A DNA stretch of 64,000 nucleotides from Chryseobacterium sp. 6424 (GCF_003692615.1 NZ_CP023540.1:1426001-1490000); one strand, 5' to 3'; counted from the stretch's first letter, positions 24,559 through 35,197 are shown. A program made the numbers and translations. The notes: generated from the letters alone by a model not told the origin.

Positions 24559-26337
24559 CTAAAAGGAAATCTTTAATCCTCCTAAAATCTGTGTTCCCAA
24601 TACTTTATATCCTTTGAAGGTTTGGTAATTGGTGTTCAGGAGGTTATTTCCGTGGGCAAAAATACTGAAATTTTTGTGAATTCTATACTCTGCAGATAAA
24701 TTTAAATCCGCGAATCCACCAACTTTATCATCCCCGTTTTCATTTGATACATAAAAATCCGGCGAAGTGCCTGATGCTGTGTAGGAAAACGAATTGGTCG
24801 TACGGTCGGTAGCGAAGATCATCTTGGTCCCTAACGTCAGTTTTTTGCCCAAAAGGGTATAATTCGCTCCGATGTTGGCGCGCAGCAAAGGTACGTTATA
24901 AATGTGCTCATAAACATCAAGGTCGTATTTGGTGAACTGCGCTTCAGCACTGAGTACAAGGTTGGCCAGCGGGAAATACTGCACACTCGCGTTCACTTCG
25001 CTCACTGTACCGTTGTCATACACGGCGGCAAACGTATTGGCGTAGTCATATGCCGCCCTGTTGGCTGCAACAGCGGTATCAAAAAGATCATTGGCACTAT
25101 AAAAAAGGATGTCATTTACTTTACCGAAACCTGCATTGAAGTCGTACTTTATCGTCTGGTCAATATCGCCGCGAATGCCCACATACCCCTTATATTTGAC
25201 TTCGGTGGGACGAAGTTGCTGGTCGGAAACCAGGTAAGGATTTTCCTCTAACATGTAGGCATAGCTATTGAGCGTCAAACCACCTTTTATGCCCGCGTAA
25301 AACTTAAATTCCTGCGCCGCGGAAAACAGGATTTCTGCCCGCGGAAACCAATATGTTTTGTTCGACTTCTGCTGTTCAGCCATTAAATTAGTGTTGTATT
25401 TACCACTAAAGAAAGAAAAATCAGAGCCAATCATCAGATAAGAATCTCCTTTAAAGAAAGTAAGTTTGGGTGATACCGAGGCATTTAGGAAACGTGTGAT
25501 GTTTTGACTAAGAAGTTTAAAGTCTGTATTTAAAGTTTCCACGCCTAAGCCTAAATCTGTATTCAGGGTGATGTCGTTTATAGGCAGGGCGATGTCGTGT
25601 TTTGAAAAATTAGCCACGATTTCTGCCTGAGTTTCCCTGGCATCGAAATGATCGCTAAGGAATGATGATTTCACTCGGATGTCGTTGAGGATTTCATTGC
25701 TGTAAAAATCATAGTAGCCATTCACCTTGAAACGATTGGTTTTCTGCTTCAGATTGACATCAGCGGAAGGATCAAAGGCGTAGATGCCATAGTAATTGTA
25801 ATCATTTAGGCCATAATCTGCGATTACGTTGAACTTTCCTTTGTTGTTGTAAGAATTCAGGTAAGCCGCTACATTCCCTGTGTTTTGTTTAGAACTCCAC
25901 GCATATTCTTTTTTCAGACCCGAAGTTGAAAGTACATGCAAATCCGCACCTACTTCAAGATTATTCTCCAGTTTTGCGACAATATTTCCGTCTGCCAATA
26001 CCCGTCCGAAATTGCCCATTCCCAACTGGAAGTAACTGTTTTGGTGATCAGCATCAAATTTCGGCGAAATATCTTCCCCCTGAATGGTGGAAGTTTTAAA
26101 ATCAGACGCAGCCGGAACATTGGTAATCTGGTAACGTAAATTAAGAGAATCCTGCGTTTTTTTCTCCTTTGGCGGATAGTTTTTTTCTGCTGCAACCGAT
26201 GTCTTTTTCTTTTCGATATTCTTGACTTCAGGTTCGCGCTTGCGGTCGAGGATGAGTTTTTCTTCTTTAATCTGCGCCAAGGCAAACTGCGATAAGCCTA
26301 GGAAAAACAGAGCTATGATGGAGATTCTTTTGTTCAT
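24559..26337 (-). CDS. TonB-dependent-receptor-like outer membrane beta-barrel
   Basis: 592 aa with a signal peptide (MNKRISIIALFFLGLSQFALAQ), a charged Lys/Glu linker (about 24-65), then a chain of amphipathic strands ending GGLKISF, with the terminal Phe typical of outer-membrane barrels. Blocks near the C-terminus (LSAEYRIHKNFSIFAHGNNLLNTNYQTFKGY) match the last strands of TonB-dependent receptors. I see no clear plug domain or TonB box, so it may be a barrel-only relative. It is downstream of the 986-aa TPR gene (45-base gap) and probably in one operon. Confidence 0.75.
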   Translation of the reverse strand: MNKRISIIALFFLGLSQFALAQIKEEKLILDRKREPEVKNIEKKKTSVAAEKNYPPKEKKTQDSLNLRYQITNVPAASDFKTSTIQGEDISPKFDADHQNSYFQLGMGNFGRVLADGNIVAKLENNLEVGADLHVLSTSGLKKEYAWSSKQNTGNVAAYLNSYNNKGKFNVIADYGLNDYNYYGIYAFDPSADVNLKQKTNRFKVNGYYDFYSNEILNDIRVKSSFLSDHFDARETQAEIVANFSKHDIALPINDITLNTDLGLGVETLNTDFKLLSQNITRFLNASVSPKLTFFKGDSYLMIGSDFSFFSGKYNTNLMAEQQKSNKTYWFPRAEILFSAAQEFKFYAGIKGGLTLNSYAYMLEENPYLVSDQQLRPTEVKYKGYVGIRGDIDQTIKYDFNAGFGKVNDILFYSANDLFDTAVAANRAAYDYANTFAAVYDNGTVSEVNASVQYFPLANLVLSAEAQFTKYDLDVYEHIYNVPLLRANIGANYTLLGKKLTLGTKMIFATDRTTNSFSYTASGTSPDFYVSNENGDDKVGGFADLNLSAEYRIHKNFSIFAHGNNLLNTNYQTFKGYKVLGTQILGGLKISF

Positions 26338-26382
26338 TAAGATAAATTTTTTAGAGGAAATTCAAACCAAATTGTACGGGGG

Positions 26383-29343
26383 TTATTTTATCAGTTTCTT
26401 GATTTCTTTGGCCTCCGCTACAATTTCCGGAAAGTCTTGGTAATTGTCGATAATCTGATCCACGGTATAACTTGCCTGATATTTATCTTTCAGCCCGATA
26501 TAGTTTCTTGCCATCAGTACAAGAGCTTTTGCGCCCCAATATTCTTCTGATGCATAGTTATTTGCCAATTTGAAAATGGTTTCGTTAGAAGATTTGAACG
26601 CTTTTGCTTTGTTCTGGTAAAATGCTTTTGCGTAAAAAGCTTCGGCAACAACTTCGGTATTTGATGACCTTTCAAGTGCGGCGTAGGCAGCTTTGGCTTC
26701 GTTATCGCGGTTGCGGTTCATCAGGCTTCGGGCTTTCACAACCTTGGCCAGTTCGCTGACCGATGCGGCATTTTTCGTGTTAGCCAACACCAGATCCGCA
26801 AATTTCTCTGCCTGCGCGAAGTTTTTCTCTTCGGCAAAGATCTTCATCAGTTCCAGATTTGCGAAATTGCGTACATTTTGGTTAGATGAGCTGCTGAGTG
26901 GCTCTAGATATTTCTTAGCTTCTGCGCGGTTGTTCTGTTCTATATATATCTGTGCGATGCGGGTTTGCGCATCTTCCTGGTAATCATTCTGTACAGCTGC
27001 AAGTTCTTTCAGCACTACCAGAGACTGTGGTAGATTACGGGTTTGATAGAAGCTTTCGCCCAATTCATATTGCGCTTGGTACAGCCCCTCGCCTGTCGGG
27101 TTTTGCGTAAGATATTTTTCGTACAGTGGAATGGCCCTTTTGTAATCTTTAGCGGCGTAATAGTTTCTAGCAGTAGTCAAGTTTATTTCATCCAGTTCCG
27201 AAGCAGCGATTTTTACACCTAACGTCTTCGCGAAACTTTCGTAGCCGGCAACATCACCATTCTTAATGTAAACCGGTCGTGCGGCCTGCACAATTTTAGG
27301 GGCATAGGCAGTGTTTCGGTATTGGTTACCCAGAGATTTTAGTTCCGAGAGCGCACGCGAATCTTGGTTAAGATCTATATAGTTTTGTGCACGGTAAATT
27401 TGCGCGTTTGCCACCAAATCTTTGTCGGTGCTGCTTTTAATGACTTGCGCGAAATAATCGTTCGAGGTATTATAGTCATCATTAGCGGCATAGGCAGTGG
27501 CTATTTCGTACTGGGCATCATCGATATATTCCGAATTCTTGTATTGTGAAAGTAACTTTTTAAGTTCAGAAATCTTAGCTTCCGTGTCTCCTTTAAAACC
27601 ATAGGCCATGGCTTTCTGGAACATCGTATAGTCATCAGCATTTTCGGCTTTATCATAGATCGCGATGGCTTCATTCAGTTGATTATCTGCATAATACGTA
27701 TCAGCAAGCCGAAGTTCGGCATCTGCCTTAAACTCTGGTTTTGGATTGTTCAGATAGGCCGCGAAATATTTTTGAGCCTGCGCAAACTTCTTTGATTTGA
27801 AATATGCGTATCCGAGGTCATACGGCAGCTGCTGTTTCTCGCTGAAACTTTCATTAAGAATCTTTTCATACCGAACAATTGCAGAAGCATAATTTCCTTT
27901 CTGATAATAAGTTTGGGCCAGCCAATAAGTGGCACGTACATTAAATTCTTTATTGATATTAAATTCTAGACTGCGCAGGAAATAGGTTTCCGCCGCATCG
28001 AAATTCCCTTTATTGAACTCTTCTGTACCTAAAAGGAAAGAAACCTCCTGGTCGATCCTGTTCAGTTCAGGTGTGGAGTTGGGCATTTTGTCAATCGCAC
28101 TCAAGGTTCCTTTGTAGTCGCCGGAATAAAGGTAAGATTTCACCAGCAAGGATTTCATCTCCTCAGCCTCCGTACTGCGCGCATACCGGTTGATATAATC
28201 CTGAATCACCACAGGCGCAGACTCGAAAGGATTACCGATATCATAACTTAGCTTTGCGTATTGTACATGTGCCAATTGCTGCACTTTGGCATCATAAGTC
28301 ATTTGTTTTGCCGACCGGAAAGCCGAAAGCGCCTCCTGTTTCTTACCCACTTCCAGATACGCATTCCCAAGTTGGTAATAGGCATTTTGCGAGGTAGGCG
28401 AATTACTGTTGATCAGCTGGTTATAATAAGATACAGCTTCATCATATTTTTTGAGTTGGGCCGCAACAAAGCCCATTTCATAAAGATCGCTTTCCGAAGG
28501 TGTTTCATTACTTTCAAGATAAATCTTAAGGTGTGGATAGGCCGAGGCATACTCCCCTTTCATAAAGTAACTTTCACCAATGATTTTATGAACTTCTATT
28601 TTATAACTATTTGAAAATGAAACATCAAGCAAAGCATTTCCTTCCTCGATAGCACGGTCGAAATCACGGTTATTGAAATACATCTGCACATAATACGGCT
28701 TTACTACACGCGCGTATTTTTCCTCGTTTTTAATGGTATCAAAATAACTAAATGCACGGTCGTTTTGGCGGTCGGCATAGTATAAATGCCCCAACATATA
28801 AGCAATGTCGCTTTTATCAGTACCTTCAGCGTTTATATAGGCCGCGTCTAATGCCTCAATAGCGCCCTGGGAATCTCCGGTCATAAATCTGGCGTAGCCC
28901 AGTTTCATGATATACTGTGTGTTTTCTTCGCGGGAAAGTTGGTACTGATTAATGTTCCCCAGCATTTCAAGCGCTTTCGGGAAGTCTTTCTGTGCCAGAT
29001 AGTAGTCGGCGAGCGGCAGGTTGGCCTGTGCAAAATACGCAGAATGGGGATATTCGCGGATGAATGCCTCCAAACCCTGCTCCGCATAGTTCTTCCGAAG
29101 TATCACCCCAATGACATTATCAAAAAACTGTGCCGCTTCCTGTTGCGACGCAACCAGTTTTCCGTTATAAAAATACTGCCTCGCGTATTCGAACTGGGCA
29201 GCACTGTATATTTTGTTTTGATAAAGATTTTCTGCAAGTCCCAGACGGTACGTTTCGCGGTTACTGAAATATTGTGACTGCTGTGCCTGAGCGTGACCGA
29301 AATAAAATATAACGGCTGCAAGAACTATTTTTTTTGACTTCAT
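26383..29343 (-). CDS. Large TPR-repeat protein, exported
   Basis: 986 aa: signal peptide (MKSKKIVLAAVIFYFGHAQAQ) followed by TPR/Sel1-like helical repeats over essentially the whole length, for example FDAAETYFLRSLEF, YASAIVRYEKIL, KSKKFAQAQKYFAAYL and YKRAIPLYEKYL. Such periplasmic TPR solenoids act as protein-binding scaffolds. The gene is followed directly by the outer-membrane barrel gene, so the two may work together at the outer membrane; that is inference. No enzymatic domain is visible. Confidence 0.85.
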   Translation of the reverse strand: MKSKKIVLAAVIFYFGHAQAQQSQYFSNRETYRLGLAENLYQNKIYSAAQFEYARQYFYNGKLVASQQEAAQFFDNVIGVILRKNYAEQGLEAFIREYPHSAYFAQANLPLADYYLAQKDFPKALEMLGNINQYQLSREENTQYIMKLGYARFMTGDSQGAIEALDAAYINAEGTDKSDIAYMLGHLYYADRQNDRAFSYFDTIKNEEKYARVVKPYYVQMYFNNRDFDRAIEEGNALLDVSFSNSYKIEVHKIIGESYFMKGEYASAYPHLKIYLESNETPSESDLYEMGFVAAQLKKYDEAVSYYNQLINSNSPTSQNAYYQLGNAYLEVGKKQEALSAFRSAKQMTYDAKVQQLAHVQYAKLSYDIGNPFESAPVVIQDYINRYARSTEAEEMKSLLVKSYLYSGDYKGTLSAIDKMPNSTPELNRIDQEVSFLLGTEEFNKGNFDAAETYFLRSLEFNINKEFNVRATYWLAQTYYQKGNYASAIVRYEKILNESFSEKQQLPYDLGYAYFKSKKFAQAQKYFAAYLNNPKPEFKADAELRLADTYYADNQLNEAIAIYDKAENADDYTMFQKAMAYGFKGDTEAKISELKKLLSQYKNSEYIDDAQYEIATAYAANDDYNTSNDYFAQVIKSSTDKDLVANAQIYRAQNYIDLNQDSRALSELKSLGNQYRNTAYAPKIVQAARPVYIKNGDVAGYESFAKTLGVKIAASELDEINLTTARNYYAAKDYKRAIPLYEKYLTQNPTGEGLYQAQYELGESFYQTRNLPQSLVVLKELAAVQNDYQEDAQTRIAQIYIEQNNRAEAKKYLEPLSSSSNQNVRNFANLELMKIFAEEKNFAQAEKFADLVLANTKNAASVSELAKVVKARSLMNRNRDNEAKAAYAALERSSNTEVVAEAFYAKAFYQNKAKAFKSSNETIFKLANNYASEEYWGAKALVLMARNYIGLKDKYQASYTVDQIIDNYQDFPEIVAEAKEIKKLIK

Positions 29344-29522
29344 TGAATCCGGATTTTCAAAAAGAAGCGGAAAATCCAGCTTTTTCGGGCTGAACTTTCC
29401 ACGTTTAGTGAACGAAAATAAGAAAAACTTATTGCCTGCACAAGATGCAGCGCTCTCCTGGGATGCCTTTTATACCGAGGAAAGGGCTGGTTATCATCAT
29501 GTAAAAACTTTTATAAAACAGC

Positions 29523-32500
29523 TTAATCTCTATTTTTAAGTAAAATCCAGCCTTGGCGCTGCGTTGTCTTTTGGGTTATCGGGTCGTACCAAGACAGCGT
29601 GTACCAATAGGTTGAACTGGGGAGTGCTTTTCCGCTCATCGTACCGTCCCAGGCAACTGTTTTGGTGTCCCCGGAAGCAAATACACGATTGCCATAGCGA
29701 TCAACAATCTGGATAGAAACCCGTTCCATTTTGTCAAGGTTTTCAACCTTCCACACATCATTCCTACCATCACCATTTGGACTGAAAGAATTAGATATTT
29801 TAATAAAATACACCGTTTTTGGCGGGCCCAAACAACCCATAGCCGACTGTACCTGAATTTCATAATTAAGTTCCGTAGGGTTTTGGAGGATATTCGATGT
29901 CTGCATGATGCCATTGAAATAATATCTGTATGGCTTTGCGCCGCCAGTTGCAATAACCTCAATAGCGTTCGACGTTTGGTTTACGACCTCTATTTTCGGC
30001 TGGTTTTCATCGGAAATAACGAAATTGTGCGTGTACGGACAACCATCCGCGCCATTTTTCAGCACAACTGAATAGCTTCCCGACTGCGTGAAATAGGCAA
30101 TCTGGCCCGTCTTCCCATCGCTCCAGCTGAAAACTGTGTTTTCTGCTCCGGCATCAATGGCCAAAGTTTCACCATAACAGATAAAATATTTGTCAAGCAA
30201 AGTACCCGATTTTACGGGCGTGTTTACTTTTAAATTGATCTTTGCTGTCGACGGACACTGGCCTCCAGAGGTAATACGAACATAAACCGTTTGCGCAAAG
30301 GCCGTTTCATTAATATATGTCGAAGGAATGGTGACCGTAAAACCGGAATCTTTAAAATACTCAAAAACCGCTGAAGCATCAGAGATAAATTTCGTCTTCA
30401 AAGTATCCAAATTAAATGTTGTTTTTCCGTCAAAATCCTCGTCACACAGCTCGTAATCGGTTTGCGTTGAAATCAGCGCTGTGGGTGAACCTTGCACGAA
30501 AGTGATGCTTTGAAAATCGGATGTGCAACCTGTACTGTTGTTCTTCATATAGAACCGTACAGTGAGCGGTAATATTGTCAGATCAAAATTTGAGGGCAGT
30601 GGATTGCCGAACTCATCTGTAAACGTGTATTGCGGCTCATTTACGATGGCTTTCCGTTTAAAATTCTGCAAAGCATATGTGGTTTCGCCGCAGACGGCGA
30701 TTTGGGAAATGAGTGCAACAGGTTTCGTAAGTTCTATCAAGTTAAACTCAATTCTGTCTGAACATTCCAAATTGTTGGTTTGGTTATAAACAAAAACCAT
30801 ATAAGGTCTTCCCCGAACACCAGCATCATAACTTTCCCATTCGACCTGAGAAAGAGCTATATTAGAGGCATCAAAATAACGGATTTCCGGATACTCGCTC
30901 CAAGTACCAATATAATCTTCAATCACAGTCGTCAGATTGTAAATTTTGGTACCACAAATCGAAAACTTGGTTTCGGGCGTTGTCTTTATAAGCGAAGGTT
31001 TACGGTATATTCTAAGCTGCAGTGTTGGAACGGAATCAGCGACGCATCCAGTCACTATATTTTCGACTTTAATGTAAATTGTTCCGCTCCCCCGATAATT
31101 CAAGTCTGTAATTTGGTCAGTAAGTTCTATATTACGATAGAATGTCGCAAGAATTTCTGAAGAGTACTCAAGCTCCGCTTTTGTAATATTTAAGTCAAAA
31201 TATTCAGTTGTACTAAAGCAATGCGGCGGAAATGTCGAAAATGGTTTAATTTCAACTGTCGGATGAAAATCAAAATTCAGCTTTACAATACTTTGGCAGG
31301 TGAAATTGGGGTCTGTAATTTTTACCCAAATGCTTGAATGTGTCTGCGGATTTACCGGTGTAGTATTAAAAGTAGTTCCGTCTGTTGAAAACTCAAACTG
31401 GAATGGTGAGCCGGCGAAAAATTCGGCTTTAAATTGCGGAACTGTGTAAGAATTTACATTATCGCAAATCTTTGCCGACGTGTAAACCGTATTATCTGGT
31501 GGAAATGACTGATACGCAATGCTGAAATTTTTGGTGAAAGTACACGCAGGACTTACGCCGGCATTCGTGGACACTTTTATTGTAAAATTCTTGGTTTGAC
31601 CTGAAAGTATGGAGGCAGAGGTTATCGGTGCGGAGGTACCTGTCTCGAAATATTCAACCGTATAATCTGCGCCTGGCGGATAACCCGTAACCGCTGCGAG
31701 ATCAAATATTTGCGATGGCTGCCCGCTCTTGTCGCAAATGCGGATCGTCAGCCCATCATGCACAAAAGTGGGCAAGATCGACGAGATATCTACAACCTGA
31801 CTGGCGGATCTTAGGGTACACGTACCGGCCGTGTTCTTCACCTGTACATAATAACTTCCGTTACCGACCAGAATGCTGGTACCAGTTTGGCTGAATGACG
31901 CATCTGTGTCTGAACGCCATTCGTAAATCAGATTCGGGTCTGGACTTATCACATGCAACTCGGCCGGATTTCCGCAACCCGCCGTGTAAGTCGGTGCCGA
32001 AATCTGTGGATTTTGAAGTAATTTAAACTTAACTTCATCCGACACCGCCGCACCTACCTGTGCGCCTGAAGGATCGTGATAGGTGACTACGACCATCAGG
32101 ACATCACCATCATTGGGCTCAAAATTATTTACAGTATCAGAAGTTTCTCCCGGAATCTGCGTGCCGTTCCGAAACCATTTGAATTGGGGAGTAAGATTTT
32201 GGTTTGGAGTGAAAACCCATGCCACACCCTCGCTTCTCCACGGTCCGTTATTGTAGTTATGTGTTGGGACTTTAAATTTGGTTGCGTTTTCATTTTGAAT
32301 ACCAAGGATCGCGTTATATGAGTTTTGAGTCTTATTGCGCACTTCAATTATAATTTCGCCGCCTTCAATCAAAAGGACGAAACTATTATATGGCGCACTA
32401 GAATCATCTCCGGTACCGTTTGTACGAATCTGATTCTGAAAGGAGATTAGCAATGCATTCTTGCCATTTACACTGATGTTTTTATAAAAATAATCGACTG

Positions 32501-33059
32501 AAGACTTGGTTGATTTGGGAACGAGATCGGTATATCCGAAAAAGATCTGGGCTAAATTAAGTTCTCTTTCCGGTGCATTGCGGTAAACTTTATTGTAATC
32601 CGTAGAAGGTAGCCTTGAGTAATCATTGTAGCCCGTAATCCCACTGAATGTTCTGTCCTTATACACATTAATGTCCTTCAGGTCTTCCAGTTCGGCATCG
32701 TTTGTAAATACCAGTCGGCCGTTACTGCCTAAGACTGCTTTTGTGTAATTTTTTTCGTAAAAGCTAAAGGTAAAACCAATGGGAAATGCTTCACTGAATT
32801 TATCGGCACCTGCACTTTGAAAGTTGATGGGGATGTTGCCTGCCACGAGCGGAAAAGTTGAAGCGGCTTCGCTAGATATTCTGTAATCCCCGGTTGAGGT
32901 GGACTCCGCGTTTACTTTAAAGTCAAGACTTTCTCCCACGCAAAAATATTGCTGCGAAGGATATAGAATCTCGGTTGTCGGATGATACAAATCTATTGTC
33001 TGGGCAGTATTATAGATACCCAGAAATAGCAAAAACAGTACATATATTCTCCTCATCAC
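29523..33059 (-). CDS. Large surface protein with T9SS type B sorting domain
   Basis: 1178 aa with signal peptide (MMRRIYVLFLLFLGIYNTAQ), several Ig/PKD-like beta-sandwich repeats rich in Cys-containing strands, and a C-terminal gliding-motility type domain: ISNSFSPNGDGRNDVWKVENL, VSIQIVDRYGNRVFASGD, TVAWDGTMSGKALPSSTYWYTL, ending KTTQRQGWILLKNRD. That is the type B (CHU_C) signal for the type IX secretion system, so the protein should be secreted or held at the cell surface. Likely an adhesin or other surface protein; ligand unknown. It has its own promoter at 33073-33080. Confidence 0.88.
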   Translation of the reverse strand: MMRRIYVLFLLFLGIYNTAQTIDLYHPTTEILYPSQQYFCVGESLDFKVNAESTSTGDYRISSEAASTFPLVAGNIPINFQSAGADKFSEAFPIGFTFSFYEKNYTKAVLGSNGRLVFTNDAELEDLKDINVYKDRTFSGITGYNDYSRLPSTDYNKVYRNAPERELNLAQIFFGYTDLVPKSTKSSVDYFYKNISVNGKNALLISFQNQIRTNGTGDDSSAPYNSFVLLIEGGEIIIEVRNKTQNSYNAILGIQNENATKFKVPTHNYNNGPWRSEGVAWVFTPNQNLTPQFKWFRNGTQIPGETSDTVNNFEPNDGDVLMVVVTYHDPSGAQVGAAVSDEVKFKLLQNPQISAPTYTAGCGNPAELHVISPDPNLIYEWRSDTDASFSQTGTSILVGNGSYYVQVKNTAGTCTLRSASQVVDISSILPTFVHDGLTIRICDKSGQPSQIFDLAAVTGYPPGADYTVEYFETGTSAPITSASILSGQTKNFTIKVSTNAGVSPACTFTKNFSIAYQSFPPDNTVYTSAKICDNVNSYTVPQFKAEFFAGSPFQFEFSTDGTTFNTTPVNPQTHSSIWVKITDPNFTCQSIVKLNFDFHPTVEIKPFSTFPPHCFSTTEYFDLNITKAELEYSSEILATFYRNIELTDQITDLNYRGSGTIYIKVENIVTGCVADSVPTLQLRIYRKPSLIKTTPETKFSICGTKIYNLTTVIEDYIGTWSEYPEIRYFDASNIALSQVEWESYDAGVRGRPYMVFVYNQTNNLECSDRIEFNLIELTKPVALISQIAVCGETTYALQNFKRKAIVNEPQYTFTDEFGNPLPSNFDLTILPLTVRFYMKNNSTGCTSDFQSITFVQGSPTALISTQTDYELCDEDFDGKTTFNLDTLKTKFISDASAVFEYFKDSGFTVTIPSTYINETAFAQTVYVRITSGGQCPSTAKINLKVNTPVKSGTLLDKYFICYGETLAIDAGAENTVFSWSDGKTGQIAYFTQSGSYSVVLKNGADGCPYTHNFVISDENQPKIEVVNQTSNAIEVIATGGAKPYRYYFNGIMQTSNILQNPTELNYEIQVQSAMGCLGPPKTVYFIKISNSFSPNGDGRNDVWKVENLDKMERVSIQIVDRYGNRVFASGDTKTVAWDGTMSGKALPSSTYWYTLSWYDPITQKTTQRQGWILLKNRD

Positions 33060-33072
33060 AGTGAAATTTAGT

Positions 33073-33080
33073 CAAAAATA
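33073..33080 (-). promoter_or_regulatory. Promoter -7 box of the T9SS type B gene (TATTTTTG)
   Basis: TAnnTTTG match on the minus strand, 13 bases before the ATG at 33059. Confidence 0.6.
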
Positions 33081-33157
33081 CATTATTATTTAAGAACACA
33101 TCTTCTCGTTTTAGCATCTAAAACATGTAAAAAATAACAGTTTCTGCAATTTTCTTT

Positions 33158-33165
33158 TACTTTTG
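33158..33165 (+). promoter_or_regulatory. Promoter -7 box of the permease gene (TACTTTTG)
   Basis: TAnnTTTG match 17 bases before the ATG at 33183. Confidence 0.6.
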
Positions 33166-33182
33166 CATCAATAAACTATTTT

Positions 33183-34871
33183 ATGAATCAACTTTTCAGG
33201 AGAAAACATTATTCTGAAACCGAGCAGCCCTCTGGTTTGCGCCGCGTTTTGGGCGTATGGGATATTGTATTTTTTGGTATCGCGGCCATTATCGGGGCGG
33301 GCAGTTTCAGCAGTTTGGGTGAGGCCGTTTTCCGTGGTGGGCCGGGGGTGATCGTACTCTATCTGATTTGTGGCTTTGCGTGCGGTTTCACTGCACTTTG
33401 TTATGCGGAGTTTGCGAGCCGCATTCCGCAGGCTGGTTCGGCTTATACGTATGCATACGCAAGTTTTGGTGAGCTTATCGCTTGGGTGATCGGTTGGGCG
33501 TTGATTATGGAATATTCTTTCGGTAACATCTATGTCGCTTTTTCATGGAGTGATTATTTTACGAGTTTTATGGAGAGAATCGGTATTCACATCCCCGATT
33601 ATCTGAGTTGTAGTTATACCGAAGCTAAAAAAGCTTTTTTCGGGAGCTCAGGAAATAAAGAACTCATCAATGCCTGGAGTTCGGCGCCTGTAATCGGCAA
33701 TCTGAAGATTATTTTCGATTTGCCTGCACTTGTAATTAACGGATTAATTACGTGGCTTTGTTATGTAGGTGTGAAAGAATCTAAAAACTTCAATAACATC
33801 TTCGTCCTACTGAAACTGTTCATTATACTATTGGTAATTGCTGTTGGAATTGGCTACATTAATACCGGAAACTGGTTCCCCACAAGCAGCGTCACTGGTG
33901 AAGCGTCTTTCATGCCGAACGGCTTTACCGGCGTAATGAGTGCTGTATCGGGCGTTTTCTTCGCTTATATTGGTTTTGATGCGCTGAGTGTTTTATCTGA
34001 AGAGACCAAGGATCCACAGAAAAACCTGCCACGTGGGATGTTGATATCTCTGGTGCTATGTACCGCGATTTATATTGTGCTGACACTGGTACTAACCGGA
34101 ATGGTGGATTACCGAAAATTTGATGGTATTGGTGACCCGCTGGCTTTTATTTTTGAAAGTTCTAACGCCAACGTGCCGTGGATGGAGTTTGTAGTGGCAC
34201 TTGCGGCGATTATCGCCATAACGACTGTGCTGCTTGTTTTCCAGATGGGCCAGCCACGGATTTGGTACGCCATGAGCCGTGACGGACTGATGCCAAAAAA
34301 ATTCATGGAAATTCACCCAAAACACAAGACCCCCTCCTTCGCTACCATCATCACCGGTATTGTAGTGGGTTTACCTATTCTGTTCACTGATAAATCTTTT
34401 ATACTTGATTTTACCAGTATCGGGACGATATTCGCCTTCGTACTAGTCTGCGGGGGCGTGCTTCTGCTGCCGGCCAAACAGAAACGGAAAGGCCGTTTCC
34501 ACATGCCCTACATCAACTCAAAGTTCATTTTCCCTGTATTGTTTTTGGGTGGGCTAGCCTTTTTCTACTTCTGGCAACCGACTTTCTTCCAACAGTTAAT
34601 GGATTGGAGTGATCCTGCGGAAAAGGAATTCCGGATTTCGATCCTGGTGTACATCATCCTGAATCTTATCCTGTGTGTGATGGCTTTTGCCAAGAATTTA
34701 TCTTTAATTCCGTTGATCGGACTTACTTCCTGCCTCTATTTACTAACAGGGATGAGCCATGATAACTGGTTTTGGTTTCTGCTTTGGTTTGCGATTGGTA
34801 TGATTATTTATTTCTCCTATGGGTTTAAAAACAGTAAACTCAATAACGAACTCAACGGAGATTTAAATTAA
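33183..34871 (+). CDS. APC-superfamily amino acid permease
   Basis: 562 aa, multi-pass inner-membrane transporter. The N-terminus has the APC signature VWDIVFFGIAAIIGAGSFSSLGEAVF (TM1 with the unwound glycine motif). About 12 or more hydrophobic segments follow, including CGFACGFTALCYAEFASRIPQAGSAYTYAYASFGELIAW and SAVSGVFFAYIGFDALSVLSEETKDPQKNLPRG, both typical of cationic amino-acid transporter (CAT/YfnA-like) members. Substrate likely a basic or neutral amino acid; not determined. The DUF962 gene follows 6 bases later, as an operon. Confidence 0.9.
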   Translation: MNQLFRRKHYSETEQPSGLRRVLGVWDIVFFGIAAIIGAGSFSSLGEAVFRGGPGVIVLYLICGFACGFTALCYAEFASRIPQAGSAYTYAYASFGELIAWVIGWALIMEYSFGNIYVAFSWSDYFTSFMERIGIHIPDYLSCSYTEAKKAFFGSSGNKELINAWSSAPVIGNLKIIFDLPALVINGLITWLCYVGVKESKNFNNIFVLLKLFIILLVIAVGIGYINTGNWFPTSSVTGEASFMPNGFTGVMSAVSGVFFAYIGFDALSVLSEETKDPQKNLPRGMLISLVLCTAIYIVLTLVLTGMVDYRKFDGIGDPLAFIFESSNANVPWMEFVVALAAIIAITTVLLVFQMGQPRIWYAMSRDGLMPKKFMEIHPKHKTPSFATIITGIVVGLPILFTDKSFILDFTSIGTIFAFVLVCGGVLLLPAKQKRKGRFHMPYINSKFIFPVLFLGGLAFFYFWQPTFFQQLMDWSDPAEKEFRISILVYIILNLILCVMAFAKNLSLIPLIGLTSCLYLLTGMSHDNWFWFLLWFAIGMIIYFSYGFKNSKLNNELNGDLN

Positions 34872-34877
34872 ATAAAC

Positions 34878-35195
34878 ATGTCAGAAAGGATAAAAACTTA
34901 TCAGGAATTTTATATTTATTATTTATCACAACATCAGAAGACCGCGACTAAAATCCTGCATTTTATCGGGATAATGATTGTACTGGGTGTGGTCGCGTAT
35001 GTGCTTGCCTCAGGGAAAGAGAGGTTTCTGTGGTACATCGCCATTGTAGGATATGGTTTGCCACTGCTTAGCCATTATACTTTTGAGCGCAATACACCTA
35101 CCGCTTTCCGGTACCCATTGTGGACATTTATATCAGATTTTAAGATGTTTTTTGAACTTATTTTTGGTAAAACTAAATTTAAAAACAATGCGTAA
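34878..35195 (+). CDS. DUF962 / Mpo1-like membrane protein
   Basis: 105 aa. It starts RIKTYQEFYIYYLSQHQKTATKILHFIG and continues with a hydrophobic hairpin, then LSHYTFERNTPTAFRYPLWTFISDFKMFFELIFGK, the pattern of DUF962 proteins related to yeast Mpo1, a 2-hydroxy fatty acid dioxygenase. The His residues in HQKTATKILHF and SHYTFERN match the conserved metal-binding positions of that family. Enzymatic activity of the bacterial members is not generally established. Last gene of the permease unit. Confidence 0.82.
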   Translation: MSERIKTYQEFYIYYLSQHQKTATKILHFIGIMIVLGVVAYVLASGKERFLWYIAIVGYGLPLLSHYTFERNTPTAFRYPLWTFISDFKMFFELIFGKTKFKNNA

Positions 35196-35197
35196 TA

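Noticed and set aside
29344..29522. Possible plus-strand coding remnant between the TPR and T9SS type B genes
   Set aside because: A frame stays open for about 60 codons and ends at about 29538, but it has no ATG start and no resemblance that I trust.
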